From: Piezodorus guildinii
Lineage: Eukaryota > Arthropoda > Insecta > Hemiptera > Pentatomidae
Assembly (NCBI GenBank): GCA_023052935.1
Contig: JAJSOM010000017.1
Coordinates: forward strand, 33,195 to 97,194
DNA length: 64,000 nt
Reading direction: 5' to 3'
Part shown: one piece after another, positions 1-12,609 of the stretch
How positions within the stretch are numbered: the stretch's first letter is position 1
Layout: the number at the start of each line of letters is the position of its first letter
Notes under the pieces: model-generated
The model's input: only the letters and a program-made list of their open reading frames with translations
The model's database searches: none
Told to the model about the DNA's origin: nothing
Translations under genes and position numbers: made by a program

Positions 1-62
1 CTTAAGCTAACTTTTTATTTCCTGCTATGTTATTCTAAAGGGACTCGTCCCAGAATAAATAA
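1..62 (+). repeat. LINE 3' end, truncated by window edge
   Basis: The first 62 bases contain GGGACTCGTCCCAGAATAAA followed by an (ATT)n run. The same sequence occurs in reverse at about 4755-4825 and, more diverged, at 6030-6065 directly after LINE coding remnants. I read it as the 3' terminus of a CR1-like LINE whose body lies left of the window. No coding sequence is left here. Confidence 0.5.
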
Positions 63-154
63 AGAATTATTATTATTATTATTATTATTATACATATACC
101 CATATACACACACATACATACACACACATACCCATACATACATGCACATACACA

Positions 155-197
<43 letters not shown>

Positions 198-200
198 CAT
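63..200. repeat. (ATT)n and (CA)n/(CATA)n microsatellites
   Basis: An ATT run at about 67-92 is followed by a long, interrupted CA/CATA array that ends at about 196. The translated frame over it is only a Cys-Val repeat and is not a gene. Confidence 0.95.
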
Positions 201-754
201 GTTTATATATACAGTCAAAATAAATTAATAATTTATGAGATTAATGTTAACAATCTTAAAATTCTATCATAACAATTTAAAACTATAACTGAACATGACA
301 AAACCTGAACAATGAAAAACATACCACTATACAAACTATATATAAATAGACTCAGTTGATGTACCATGCTCATCATTGCACAAATCCAATTAAAATGATT
401 AAAATTTAATTAATAATTATGAAAACAATAACTGATAAATTCAAAAATGCACCCTTACTTAGTGTGGGTAGCTGCTTCCTAGTCAAAACCACATGACCAA
501 ATCAGATGTCCATGAAGGGGAGGGGGAGGAGAAGGGTACTACTATAAAAATGGCTAATCATTTAAAAATTAAATCAAATTTAAAAGAAAAAAAAATTTAA
601 GAACCTGATGAACGAAAGGTATGTTTTATAAAACTACTATTAGTCTAGTAGGGCGAATATTTTTTTTCAATAAAATAGTGGTGAAGTAGACATCAGCCTC
701 CAATTTTATTTATAAAAATTTGACCTTCACCTAAAAGAATCTACACCTTAGAAG

Positions 755-755
<1 letters not shown>
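201..755. other. AT-rich intergenic DNA
   Basis: I see no gene, RNA or mobile-element signature here, apart from short A and T runs and a GGGGAGGGGGAGG purine patch near 515-530. Confidence 0.6.

Positions 756-822
<67 letters not shown>
756..822. repeat. (TA)n microsatellite
   Basis: An uninterrupted TA array of about 66 bp. Similar arrays occur at 7437-7509, 8018-8072, 53312-53378 and 54099-54180. Confidence 0.97.
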
Positions 823-825
<3 letters not shown>

Positions 826-2105
826 ACATCTCTGACATTTTTTTTCGTGAATCTTCGTTGAGCTGTTTGGGACAAAACGATTTTTTTCGTATTTTCTTTT
901 CCTCTCCATAACATCCCTCCCTTAAGGATTAAAAGGCTGAAAATTTGCAAAATATGGTTTCTAATAGGTGTGAATCAATAGTATAAATTTTGTTCTCACA
1001 TACGTAGGGTCAGATTTCACATGCTTATTCCGCTAGTCCCGTTTGCAACTAAGAAATATCCAATAACAAGCACATAATTGCAATGAACGTAGAAATTTTG
1101 GAATTCCATTTCCCATTGTTTCCAAATAATAGTTATTAGATCGGTTGATTAATTTTTCAATCTATTTTTTAATTTATCAGATTATATGGATTGAACGTAT
1201 GGGAACTGGAAAGTTTTGCGACTTATAAGAAAGTAGTACCTTCATTTAGTCTTATTCGCAACGATAGTTAATATATTTAAGAGTATGGTCTTAGTACGTC
1301 TCGAAAAATTAGTGGGAGGTAAAATATTTTATGGGAGGCAAGGAGTGTGGATAATCGCTCTCAATTACTGAATGGAGCAATAAACTACAGAGCAATAAAC
1401 CAGCAAACAGAAAATGGAGGGATAGGTGTGAATTTAATCTGTGGCTTTTCGCTATAAAATATAAAACTATCAAAACATGTAGACACTTTTATTCCTAAGA
1501 TAAAACAAGATAATCATAAGGGACGGCAATGTTGTGGATTATTAATCCCTAATAATTTCATATAAATAAACACGATGATTGGAGGAATTGAAGGTGAATC
1601 ATGAAATTGCTTTATCGTGTAGTACTGAGATATGTAAATTTATGGTGTGTATGTTATAGACACTTACCAGCAAAGGTCAGTGTCCTTTTTTTAAAATAAT
1701 TATTAGTTTTATATGGAATGTTCGAATTTGCGTTAAATTGAAGATACAGAAAGCAGAGTAGCTTCCAATTTTTTTAATTTTGTCTGTGATAAAAACTGCT
1801 GATATGAGTATTGCAAATAAGTTCAGATTACATAGATAGATAGATAGATAGATAACTGTTTTTTTTATTTTTTCTTTCAGCATATTACAACAAAAATATA
1901 ACATATAAAAAAAACATTAATAGAACTATGGTCTCTTAGACCGTCTAGTCCGGAGCCGACCTGTTAAATTTTATAATTTATATAACAGTAACTATATTCA
2001 TATACGATACACTACACAATAACAGTAAAACAAACTCACTCACTTATTCAACTATATCATTATCAGACTCAAAACAACCAAACAATAATAATAAACAATT
2101 TCATA
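823..2105. other. Intergenic DNA with a short (GATA)n tract
   Basis: No supported coding sequence. A (GATA)n microsatellite lies at about 1831-1853. Short open frames in this stretch have no recognisable domain. Confidence 0.6.
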
Positions 2106-2107
2106 AT

Positions 2108-2749
2108 TTAGTTTAATTCTTTTATAAGTTTATATCTGTAGGGCCATGCTATTTTACAATATTTATATACATCCATCCAGTTCTGTCCATTAAGATAGTT
2201 TATTACTTCATCGGTGTTTAAATAATTCTTTCCGAAACACCTTATTCTAATTTCAGATAAAATAGGGCATGTGGCGAGGAAATGAAACGTATCTTCTACT
2301 TCTTTTCTATTACAAAGAGAGCAAATCACATTTTCATTTGACCAAAATCTATTATAGTTGAGTTATACTAATTCACATCTAACTTTAAATATCCATTTCG
2401 CCCTATTAAAACTTAATTTGGTATCAAATAAATATTGTGTCCCATAATCATAGTCTAAATTTTTATATACAAACATTTTTTTTGAGACTATAGCCCTTTG
2501 TAAACATGATCTATAAATACCTGTCAGAGATTCCCTAAATTGCTGTAAGATTAGAGCCCAGTTATATTTGTTGTCAAGTTGAATGTCAATAGAAATATTA
2601 TGTTTTTCAGCCAGTTCTCTTATATCTTTAATCCAGAAAATATTTTGTTTGATGACTTCATCATTCATGATATATGGCAGTCTATTGTTTGGTAGATTTT
2701 TAACTTTTAGAATGTAGTTATTTTGTATTTTTAATGTTTCTATGAGCAT
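2108..2749 (-). pseudogene. Non-LTR retrotransposon C-terminal fragment, one in-frame stop
   Basis: Two open stretches (2749-2363, then 2360-2108) lie in the same minus-strand frame and are separated by one TAA at the end of the first. The downstream part has a zinc-knuckle-like motif of the kind found after the reverse transcriptase of many LINEs: C-x2-C at ICSLCNRKE, then TFHFLATCP giving the His and third Cys. The upstream part resembles the LINE thumb/connection region. The reverse transcriptase catalytic core itself is absent, so this is a truncated dead copy. Clade is uncertain. Upstream on the minus strand (above 2750) I could not follow the frame into a recognisable domain. Confidence 0.6.
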
Positions 2750-2809
2750 TAGGACTATTTTTGTTTCGATGTGCAGCAGGTATGAAGATATGAATTGATT
2801 GCATACGAA

Positions 2810-2956
2810 TTGATCTAATCAGAGAAGAGTTATACACTGATTTCGATACAAATACTCGAAAAAGACAGCTTAAGTGGTATCGCTGTGTTTGCAGAATGGT
2901 AGAATTTAGAGAACTCTTAAGCTCCCCTAAAAAAAAAAAAAAAAAAAAAAAAAAAA
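2810..2956 (+). repeat. Degenerate RTE-like LINE tail with A-run
   Basis: The plus strand reads RQLKWYRCVCRMVEF, resembling the RQLKWYGHV-type motif near the C-terminus of RTE-like LINE proteins. It is followed by a pure A-run at about 2930-2956. Only about 35 codons are recognisable. Related remnants are at 13500-13920 and 61560-61722. Confidence 0.4.
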
Positions 2957-4107
2957 CAGGTAAAAGGTTTAGGGATAGACTATCTACTGTCTAGGGATAT
3001 AAATCTACGAATACTCTGGTATCTAATGGTATCTAGGCCATAGACTGAGATAAACGATTGTGGTGACTGGATAAACCTGGATTGATTAATTATTTTACTT
3101 ATAACTTCGACTTATTCATGTCTCTATTATATTTTTTTTTTTACTTCTGACCAAGTAATGTTTTGGAATAAGTATATTTTAAAAATGCCTTAAAGTTCTT
3201 TTTATTTTTTTTTATTTTGTTGCCGCCATGTAGACCCTCTCATAGGATTATTTGACGGAATGAATATATTTCTGAAATTACTTTAAAATCCATAAGGAAA
3301 TATCAGAAGGTTTTTCTAGAATATTTAATATTTCATTAAACTTCACGTTAAAGAACTCTGGATGATAAACTTAGCAAATTAGAAGTTAGAGTTGTAATAA
3401 GAAAAATTTTTGGACTCCTTCGCCGCAAGCCAAGTTAAGAAATGCTGTCAAAGCTAGTGTTGGTCCGATTTAAGAGACATTGTAAGCCTCTCCAGCTGTC
3501 ATATTCGGCCCAGTTGCTAACTAGATTAGCAACTTATAACATGAAAGTTTACTCGTCACCTTTATTTCGAAAAAAAAACAACTATATTATAGTAATGTCT
3601 GTTTCATCTAAAACAGTTTTAGTTTTGGGCAACTTCGCCATTCCTAATTCCAACTTGCTACATATCATGTCAACAACTTAGTTTTAAATAAATAACTATT
3701 CTTTATTCATACATAATATCAAATTGATGAATGACTGAATAGAAACAATTTAATTCTGAGACATTCTATCATCTCAGAATAAAGAAAAATGAACTTAAAA
3801 AATGCTGTTTTTCTGGCATTATTTAATTATAATTACTTACATTGACCTTTTTTGGTGATAATTACATATCTAAATAAGAGTTGAAATATATAAATAAAAC
3901 AGAAGAAAAGTTTATGAATTTAGTAGCACATGATTAGGAAGTGACAATTTACATGTGTGCGGCACTTTGATCTTTTAGGAGGAAGAGAAATAACTGGTGC
4001 TTGAATGTGGTTAAAGATGATACATTACGAAGGGAGAAGGGTATGAGTTCGAAATTAGAGTAGCACGGATGATAAAGGACTTTTCAAATGATGTAGTTCT
4101 ATGACAG

Positions 4108-4138
<31 letters not shown>

Positions 4139-4754
4139 TAATCGATAGGTTGAGAATGATCACAGGGAAATGAGAATCGATAGAAGGTCAAATTTATTGG
4201 AAGGTTTTGTGGCTCGTTAAGATTGGAATAAATAAATACCAAGTAGCTATTTACATTAAAAATAAATATAGCATAATAAAATACATAAACAATGTTTTTT
4301 TATTTATAATACGTATATTCGAATCAACTAATTTAATATATATTCCTCTGATTATACCATAAAAATATAGAGCGTATTCCGGTAACCTTTTTAATGATGG
4401 CGGATTCATTGTACTATTATGACATAAAGACATATACATTTAAGAAACATTACTAATATTCTTTTGTATGATTTAAATGTTTGTTATTCCGAAATTCCTA
4501 ACATAACTTTAAGTGAAAGAAGGAGAAATAAAAGTGAAAAAAATTAGTTGAATTTCTTTTGCAAGTAATTATGCTTATATTAATCACTAAATTTTTGTTA
4601 TGATTGTGCATTTCTCACGTTTCTCCTTATTTAGTTGACATTCCATTAAACATGTTTTAATGGCGTATCAATTAGGTAAAAACTTTGTGTGTTGGATGTG
4701 TTGTGTTGGAATATATGGTTATAATGTGTTGGAATCCATGGTCATAATGATAAT
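2957..4754. other. Intergenic DNA
   Basis: No gene supported. It contains T-runs near 3130 and 3205, and a short (CA)n(TA)n tract at about 4110-4138. The open frames of 60-80 codons here show no domain and no support beyond chance. Confidence 0.55.
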
Positions 4755-4825
4755 TATAATAATTCTTTATTTATTCTGGGACAAGTCCCTTCAGAGTAAC
4801 ATAAAAGGAAATAAAAAGGTGGACA
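4755..4825 (-). repeat. LINE 3' end fragment
   Basis: The minus strand reads GGGACTTGTCCCAGAATAAA followed by an ATTATA-rich tail, a close match to the LINE 3' end at bases 1-62. There is no coding sequence with it, so it is a very short 5'-truncated insertion or a relic. Confidence 0.5.
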
Positions 4826-5111
4826 TAAGACTAGAGTTATAGTGTATTATGAACGAATAAATACAATTAAAATTTGGAAAAATTGACTTAATTAAAATTT
4901 AATTTTTTTTTTATACAATGATGGTTGAAGATTATTATTGTATTTCTACACTTCATCATTTCTTCATCGTCCGTTGCCGGAAATGTAAAATCCATGCCAA
5001 GTTAAATATGTATTATCAGGGTGTTAAGATGAAGACTCAATTATCAATTTTTGAAAACATAAAAAGAGGCAAGAAAACACAAGTTTTAATATTGACCTCC
5101 TATGTGTATAT

Positions 5112-5389
5112 GGTCCGTGGCTGAGTGTCTAGCCCGCTAGTCCCCAACGCCAAAGGTCATGAGTTCGAATCCCAGTACCGGAGGGACTTCTTCAAGCGTT
5201 TAATTTAACGAAATTTACTCTTAGAGCTATGTGAGACCCGTCATTCTAATAGTGGCCACTCACAAAAATAGGCGTAGGGAGTGATGAACCTATTCTACAA
5301 AAAATTCATCGATGAACGCATGTGTATTCTCCATGCAGATTACACTGCGTGGCCAGGGGCCTACACGAACTATCGTGCCATCGAAAAAA
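5112..5389 (+). mobile_element. tRNA-derived SINE with target-site duplication
   Basis: A tRNA-like head has an RNA polymerase III A box (TGGCTGAGTGTCT, from 5118) and a B box (GAGTTCGAATCCC, 5161-5173) at tRNA-like spacing. About 215 bp of tRNA-unrelated body and a terminal A7 follow. The 10-bp sequence ATGTGTATAT occurs immediately before (5102-5111) and immediately after the A-run (5390-5399), which is a target-site duplication of LINE-mediated retroposition. The intact boxes and clear duplication suggest a relatively young copy. The parental tRNA is not certain. Confidence 0.8.
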
Positions 5390-5479
5390 ATGTGTATATA
5401 TTATGTATAACATTTAACTCATGCATTACACAATATAATTTTCCCTAGGATAATATAATGCAACATACTTAATATAATA

Positions 5480-6065
5480 TATTTCCTAGGATCTCATCTT
5501 TTCCAAACCAACAACTCCTATCTACCTCCCTATATCCACAGGCTTCTGCAATTTAAATCGTCAGTCCACTCCCTCCAAACAAGATCACGCCATGCCGACC
5601 TTTATATTCCTACCCATAGAACAACAACTTTTGATCATTCCTTTCTTGTCCGCTCCACTACTCTCTTGAATTCCCTACCTACTAATATCCGCCATGCTTC
5701 TTCCCAACGATCATTTAAGTCCCAGATATTCCAGTACCTATTGTCATCCTAAACCGACGCTCAATAAGATATTTCAAATTGAATACCAATTCAAAAAGAA
5801 TATTTATTATTTATTGTTCATATTTTTATATGGATCAATTATTATGAATCAGTTTCAATGGTTAGTTTTGTTCAACACATCGATAATGAATTCAGATATC
5901 ATTATTTATATTCCTCTTTTGATTTATTTTTTCCTTTCTTTTATTTTAATTTTATTGTAAATAAGAATTAATTAAAATCCTTTAGACTTGTGGCCAGAAA
6001 CATTGTATGTCTTTTTTTTAACATATCAATATCTCTTAAGAGACCCTGTCTCAGAATAAAATCAA
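5480..6065 (+). pseudogene. CR1-like LINE C-terminus and 3' end
   Basis: The plus strand around 5535-5760 reads RSRHADLYIPTHRTT..FDHSFLVRSTTLLNSLPTNIR. This is the conserved C-terminal segment after the reverse transcriptase in CR1-like and related LINEs. It then loses frame. It ends with GAGACCCTGTCTCAGAATAAA (to about 6060), the same terminal motif as at bases 1-62. It is a 5'-truncated copy, with no catalytic domain present. Confidence 0.6.
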
Positions 6066-7264
6066 TTTCCTATTCTATAATTGTATATTAAAATAAATGT
6101 GTTAAACGGTTAGCAATAGTTTAGATAGTTTACCGGTTAGTTTTTTTTTTAAAGTTGTATATATTTTTATATATTATCAAACGAACTAGCTAAATAGGTT
6201 TTGTTAATTAATAAAAAAGAACAAAGCGAAGATACAACAACAAAAAAAAACCCGAGTAAGCACTAATTATTCAGGACCGTTTTACCGAAAATTGGATGCT
6301 GAGTGGGAGCTTCGACAGCAAATATCGGGAGTACTTATCGATTTTCTGTTGCGACCTGTTGGGAAAAAAAGAGGTTCCTAATGAGATTACACCGTTGGCC
6401 CCTCATAAGGCAGCGGCCAAAAATAATATTCCTCTCAAGTAATTTTTCTTGGAAAGGAGGAGGGGATGCTCCATCAATCCCCAACTTTAGCCCCATTAAT
6501 TCCTTTCTGCGCTGGTTCCCCACAAAAGATATATCTCGCCTCTTAGCAACCATATCAATAACACACATAAGTCCCATCTGCGATCAGTTTATCTTCACCT
6601 GTACATCCCTTCTTGTATCCACCATTTTTTATACTTTGGCCCCAAATAATGGTGGACATTTCTGGCCCTGGAGGTTCATTATTTTGAGTAATGGTTCTTC
6701 TTATTGCTTCCTTCTTCTAGTTCTTAGTATTAGACTACTGTTTGTTAACTTTTCTAGATTGATAATAACAATAACAAATACACTTTTATATTAACTTTAA
6801 ACCATAAAAACGCTGAATTAATTACAATAATTTATTATTTCTAAACCACCATACAACAATAAGGAAACGGTTCGATGGCGATACTATCAATTTTTGACAT
6901 TATAAATCTGTCCAAAGACCATCGTTATAGCATATCAAGAATTCAATCCTCTCACTTACGCCTCGGCCTCCCTAATAGTCATTTTGTAAATTCGTTCTTA
7001 CGCCAACCTTACAACTTTACACACCCATTTGAGTCCCCACCTAAATTACACTGGTAGGCTACAAGCTCCTCAGTTACGCGTTGTGTTAATTTCTAAATTT
7101 CCTTGTGGTCTCATCCATTTTCGAACCAAGATTTTTCGCACATCCTCGTTCTCTAGATCTTTAAAGCGTTGTACATCATTATCATATAATTGTCGGGAAT
7201 TACAATAGTTTGATATTAAAAGTATATATCAAAAGTACAAGATGTTTAACGCTAACAAAATCTG
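6066..7264. other. Intergenic DNA, no supported gene
   Basis: The longest frame (6303-6794, plus) has 163 codons but no recognisable domain, and an overlapping minus-strand frame of 80 codons is no better. I see nothing else to annotate. Confidence 0.5.
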
Positions 7265-7435
7265 TAAAATTAAATATAATTTAGATTCGGAAGAAAGGTT
7301 TTGAAAAGGATTAGAACCCTTTGTGGATCAAAGGCGTATGTAGAACAAGGAAAAAGGCTGAGTCAAATCTCTACAAAAGCCTCGATTTAGCCGATCAAAT
7401 AAAGTCTACAAAATGTTCTAAAAACTCTTCTTGGG

Positions 7436-7436
<1 letters not shown>
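7265..7436 (+). repeat. Possible RTE-like LINE relic
   Basis: The plus strand reads RKVLKRIRTLCGSK and, further on, a stretch like YKSLDLADQIKSTKCSK. This weakly resembles the segment of RTE-like proteins preceding the RLRWLGHV motif. Frames are shifted, and the resemblance is faint. Confidence 0.2.

Positions 7437-7509
<73 letters not shown>
7437..7509. repeat. (TA)n microsatellite
   Basis: A TA array of about 70 bp followed by a T-run and an A-run. The frames across it (repeating Tyr-Ile) are not genes. Confidence 0.97.
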
Positions 7510-7510
<1 letters not shown>

Positions 7511-8009
7511 TTTTTTTTCTAAAAAAAAAAAATCTAAACAAGGATAATTTTTCATACTCCCTTTGATTTCTTACAAACCACTCATTACCGATTGCTGAAA
7601 TCTCCTTTATTCTCAAAATACTAATTCATGATAATAATTTATGGTAATTTCTATGCAGTAATTTTTATTTTTCCTAAATCTCTATTACCATTACATTTTA
7701 AGTTATCATGTCTTAATTCATATCAGTATTTAACGTACATAATACATTTCCAACTTTTGTTTCGATTTATGTTATTTACAGGCATCTTAATTATTCTATC
7801 ATACGCTATGTTATAAGTAAGAGTCGTATTAATTGAGTATACATTTCGAAAAAAATGTGTGCTATTTATTTTAGGAACTGGAAAAACATTTAAAGAAAAA
7901 TCTCTTACTTATTAGTTATTTTTTGGAAAAAAATAACCAGATCATTCTTCTTTTTTTACCTTAATAACCTTTTATTAAACTGGAGAAAATGGTTCCAATT
8001 CGTTCCTGA

Positions 8010-8017
<8 letters not shown>
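7510..8017. other. AT-rich intergenic DNA
   Basis: I see nothing beyond A/T-rich sequence here. Confidence 0.55.
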
Positions 8018-8075
<58 letters not shown>

Positions 8076-8092
8076 TTATTTATTTATTTATT
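8018..8092. repeat. (TA)n and (TTTA)n tract at a LINE 3' end
   Basis: A TA array (to about 8072) passes into TTTA repeats (to about 8092). On the minus strand these form the simple-repeat tail of the LINE copy that ends here. Confidence 0.9.
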
Positions 8093-9118
8093 GGAATTTA
8101 CAACTGTATAACAAGTACATTTGAATGAAACATAAAAAGGCATGAAACACACGTAGAGAAGCTTCCCAATGGAATCACTTTAAAAATATTCTAAACTAGG
8201 AAGTCCCGAGGCCATCTCCTTTTCAGGCGCCTCGGAGGATTGTCAGGAATTGAATAGGAAGAAAGGATTGAAACGAAAGGATTAGGGTGGGAATGGAGTT
8301 TGTCATGGAAGGATTGATACCTCGTACGGGCCAAATCAGCAACATATGGGACATTAAGGTTTTTATGGATGAGTTTGTTGGTGACAAAGTAAGGAGCATT
8401 GAGGATTTTACAAAGGATTTTGGACTGAAGAGATTGGATACGAGAAGAATTCGATGGTTTAGTAGAGCCCCAGAGCTCAACTCCGTAGGTCCATATCGGT
8501 GTTATGATAGTCATGTAGATGAGTCTTTTGTAGTTAAGTGGAAGATCAGAACGTTTGTCTAGTAAGTGTTGAAGTAGTCGAAAACATCGTGCAGCTTCTT
8601 GTCGTTTCAGTCTTGTATGAGGATTCCAAGTGAGACGTTTGTCAAGGTGCAGTCCTAGATCGGATCTGTTCAACCGGGACAAGAGGAGTATTATTGAAGG
8701 AGACAGTAGGGCAGGAAGTCATAGGTTTACGGCGAAGGGTAAAGGTAATTTGGTTGGACTTGTTGGAATTTACTATAATTCTCCAGTTCTGACACCATAC
8801 TTCAAGGTCTCTGAGGTGGGATTGGAGAGTTTGAGAGGTAATAGTTGGATCAGTATTGACTGATAACACACAAGTGTCATCAGCATAGGTAGAAAGGAAG
8901 GTGATAGGATGGGTTGGGATATCAGCTGTATAAACTGTGTAAAGGATGGGTCCTAGGATACTACCTTGAGAGACACCAGCAGACTGACTAAAAATGGACG
9001 AAAATGAATTATTATGATTGATTTTGAAGGATCTGCCAGTGAGGTAGGACTGTATAATAAGGAAGTATGTAGGGGTGAGGAATTGGCGGAGCTTGTAAAG
9101 TAAACCCGGGTGCCAGAC
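8093..9118 (-). pseudogene. Jockey-type LINE, subfamily B, 5'-truncated copy
   Basis: Minus-strand reading from about 9118 gives a partial reverse transcriptase. A SAGVSQGSILGP segment (about 8965-8995) precedes the catalytic YADDT (near 8880-8895). The thumb follows with LGLHLDKRLTWNPHTRLKRQE and PIWTYGVELWGS, ending RLKRRWPRDFLV (stop at about 8191). A frame break lies near 8660-8680, between the catalytic part and the LGLHLDKR part. The copy lacks ORF1, endonuclease and the N-terminal half of the reverse transcriptase. A 3' UTR of about 100 bp and an (AAAT)n tail follow. It closely resembles the copies at 12610 and 18998, so all three belong to one subfamily. Confidence 0.85.
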
Positions 9119-9700
9119 TGAATAAAATTAAATATTTATTTAGAATTTGTACAAAATAGTAAGTTTCAAACGTGTTGGTAAATTACAACGTTTTATTCTA
9201 AGGATTTCGGATTAAGGATTTAATAATTCGAATTGAATTTGAATAAGTCAAAATATATCTTTAAAAAAATGCCTTACAATCCCTTTTTGGAACAGCTTCA
9301 CAATTATGAAAACGTTGTAAAGTATTACACAATGGCTTATTGTTTCCAAATAACAATATTAGGGTATAACTGTGCATATAGCTCTTGATAGGTAATTATG
9401 TAATATGAAAAGCAATAATTTAAATTTTGGTAGTTATTTATTTACTAATTAGGAGACCAGTGATGCGGCTGAGAGGGAGGCGCTGGGGTCCTTTTTTTAT
9501 TTATTCTTTTTTATCGCGCTTTACTGACTCTAAAACTCTATACATACTTTTCCCTACCGTCACAAATAACTGAGTTATGAGCGTATTAATGTGTAAAATT
9601 TATATAATAATTTGCATTTTTTTGGTTAAAAAACACTAATAAATGTTTCTCTATCTTCAAAAATAACTGAGTTATCGAATTAAATCAGTTTTTATCGGCC
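9119..9700. repeat. Short LINE 3' fragment and dispersed AACTGAGTTAT repeat
   Basis: Bases 9447-9490 (CCAGTGATGCGGCTGAGAGG) match the 3' UTR of the Jockey subfamily A copies (reverse of about 33530-33580). Right after, 9495-9700 carries the same CAAAAATAACTGAGTTAT repeat units that make up the inverted repeats at 11833-12549 and 13932-14636. Confidence 0.5.
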
Positions 9701-11832
9701 ATCATTTTAAAACTAACAAGCTGATACCAACGTTTTCGTGTTAGGATCATCGTTGCATGGGACTAGTAATTATGTAGAGAATAAAAAAAAATTTTTTTTT
9801 TTTTTTTTTGATCGATTCAAAAGTTTCATTATTGAAAATAATAAACCAAGAGGTATACTCATAATGAAATGATATTTATTATGAAATAAATACTTTGAAT
9901 GTAGCACTTACTTAAATAAAAACAAATTATAAAGATTCTGTTGAAAACATAAAAATTTTACAATCAGTGATATTAAGAAATCGGTATCAAACATATGACT
10001 TTTTAATAGGAAAATACCTCTAGATTTCAAAAATATGTTTTACAATTGGTTTTAAAATTGGGATTGAAGTCCATAAGCATCAATTGCATTACAATAATTT
10101 TGAAAATATCTGTTGTTTTACTGAATAAATTGGATATTTTTTGGTAATTATTCTGAATAAAAATAATATAATTAAATATTGTGGTCAACGGAAAGGGATT
10201 TTTGATGCAAGTTACTGCTTAAAACATTTTTTTCATCAATATTATTTAATTTAAAATTATAATAATCAAATAGTATGTTTTCCTTGTTGAGTATTCATTG
10301 ATATATATTCTTTGCATTTATTAAGAATACAATTTAAAGAAAATTTTCATGATGAAAAAAAAGCGACAATTATCCCATTATATTAAAACCATAGCGATTC
10401 ACATTGCTCGGTAAGTAGAGTATAATATTTTAAAAAATTAAAGTAATCATTAATTTTCATTAAAGGGATATAATAGACTCTGTGGCGCGATAAAAAACCC
10501 CTTGAATAATGACACTCCCACCTGAGTAACAAGGATTATCCCACAACTAATCCTAATTTATTTTGAGATTAAATGTAAGTCCCTTCTTCACTTGTGTCTC
10601 GGCTCCTCTTTCGCCATTTGACAAAGTACCATTTTAACAAGTAGCTTGTAGCACTTGTAAAATTATTTCCATTAAGTAATTTACAAAGGAAATTAATCAG
10701 CTTGTGAAGTTACTTAGGACAATGTCCTCTCAAACATTTCCCATTAATTTTCATACTCTTATAATTCAGATAGCCCTCACTTTACGAATTAATCCTAGAA
10801 CAGAGAGCTTTCAAAGTTTGCCTTCAGCCTTTATTAACTGGGAAGTATTAAGTTGAAAGTATGAAGCCTCTGTCGAAAGAGGGTAAGGTTGATGGCTTCG
10901 GCATTTTACTTTAATATTTCATAATAAAAGCTTATAAATAATTTTGAGGTTGATTTTGGTTTATTTTTTTCAATAATGGGACTTTTTAATAGACCAAAAA
11001 AAATTACCCTCCTCCACTCTAAATTTAAGGGCTTACGTTTCAAGATTCGTAGAACCCGAATAATGAATAAAAATCCATTTGTCCGCCGCACAGTGGGCAA
11101 AATGACCGTTCTAGGTGGTCAAAAGTCATGATAAAGACAAAAGATTTCCTACACTGGATGTTGTTCCATATTACTTCAATGGTCCAGATTTAAGGGTATT
11201 AATTGAATTCCCAAAGAAAGAGACGAAGTATAAACAAATAATTAAACTACATTTAAATAGCAGCAATTTTCACTCTTAAGTCTTTATTGTACATATTATC
11301 TAATATATTGTGAATTACCTTGGGAGTATTTAAGACATTATGGAACTTCAAAAAGAAGGTTAGCAGTCAATTTTGAGTGCTTGTTGTTTAAATTATTTCA
11401 AGGTCAACGTCATGAGGTGTCAAAGTATATCAAATGGATTTGAATTCCTCTAACTATCGATTCGACAGAAATAACTTAGTTTTTTTGCGATTTTTGAGTA
11501 ATAATCAAAAACATATTGCAGAACGAACGCTCCAGTTGCCTCTGACAGGATCGAGGATTACAGTTTTAGTTTATAAACATTGCATGCTTGTATTCCAACT
11601 TTTGAATTCCATCTCCACTTATAGAAACGCTTGGGAGTAAAGAAATCAGTGATCGATGATTTAAACTGAGCGCCGAATGCCGTACGATGTCCGCCGTCCG
11701 TGGCTAGCGGACTAGACAATTTGTTTTTTAAATTAACTACAAAAATAATAGGGCATACAACGATTATAATATCACCTAGACCTTGATATCAGCAAGTTAT
11801 TTTTAAAATGTTGGCTGATTAAAACTGATTTA
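9701..11832. other. Intergenic DNA, no supported gene
   Basis: About 2.1 kb of AT-rich sequence with A/T runs (for example 9785-9810). No convincing reading frame, RNA gene or repeat terminus was seen. Confidence 0.55.
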
Positions 11833-12549
11833 TTTTTGAGTATAGAAAAAAAATGTATTAGTTTTTTAATAAAAAAAAGCGAATAATTACAAAAAGAAAA
11901 TAAAAAAATTGAAATTTGATCCCTAAATACACCCATAACTCAGTTATTTTTGAAGATAAAAAAAATATGTAAAGAGTTTTCGAATAAGTACAGCGTGACC
12001 AACGAAGAAATACTGAAAAAAAAAAAATTAAAATCTTGCCTATATATGAACGCTTGTAACTCCGTTATTTTCAAAGATAGATAGAGAATTATTAGTGTTT
12101 TTAAACCTATGAACCGTGAATAATTAGAAAAAAATTGAAATTTTACGCATAAATACGGCCATAACTTAGTTATTTTTGAAGATAGAAAAAAAATATGTAT
12201 ACAGTTTTAGAATCAGTAAAGCGCAATAAAAAAATAAAATAAATAAAGACAAAAATGTCGATCTTTATAGATGAGTTAATTTGTGACAAAGTAAGGAGCA
12301 GTGAGGATTATACGGAAGATTTTGAATTTTAAGGATTGTTGAAGCAAAAAATTCAAAGTTTCAAAGGAGCCCTAAAGCTCATCTCAGTATGTCTAGATAT
12401 GCCCTATAATACGTGTATTGTTGAAGTTTCTTGCGTTTTTACTTTTTAGATTAAAAGTTCATCTTCCACTTAGATTAGGCGCTAACCACTTACTTAAAAT
12501 ACCTAATTCCTCGAAATTTCAAATTTGCGATTCATACCTTTATTTTCAT
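11833..12549 (+). repeat. Left arm of a 2.8-kb inverted-repeat structure
   Basis: This about 717-bp segment is the reverse complement of 13932-14636, with moderate divergence and small indels. It contains three imperfect units around ATAACTCAGTTATTTTTGAAG, each about 110-130 bp apart. It also has a decayed piece of the Jockey subfamily B LINE in minus orientation (about 12265-12410; compare 8350-8490). Both arms carry the same LINE debris, so the LINE piece was already there when the inverted duplication formed. Confidence 0.75.
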
Positions 12550-12609
12550 ATAACTGTTTGCTTTGTCCTGAAATAAAAAATAATCTATCATAATACTCGT
12601 TTAATTATT

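Noticed and set aside
30..218. Cys-Val repeat protein
   Set aside because: Translation of a (CA)n microsatellite.
741..950. Frame with a long Tyr-Ile repeat (and the similar frames at 7321-7616)
   Set aside because: Simple translation of a (TA)n microsatellite.
6303..6794. 163-codon plus-strand frame
   Set aside because: No recognisable domain, composition of translated AT-rich DNA, overlapped by an antisense frame; not enough to call a gene.
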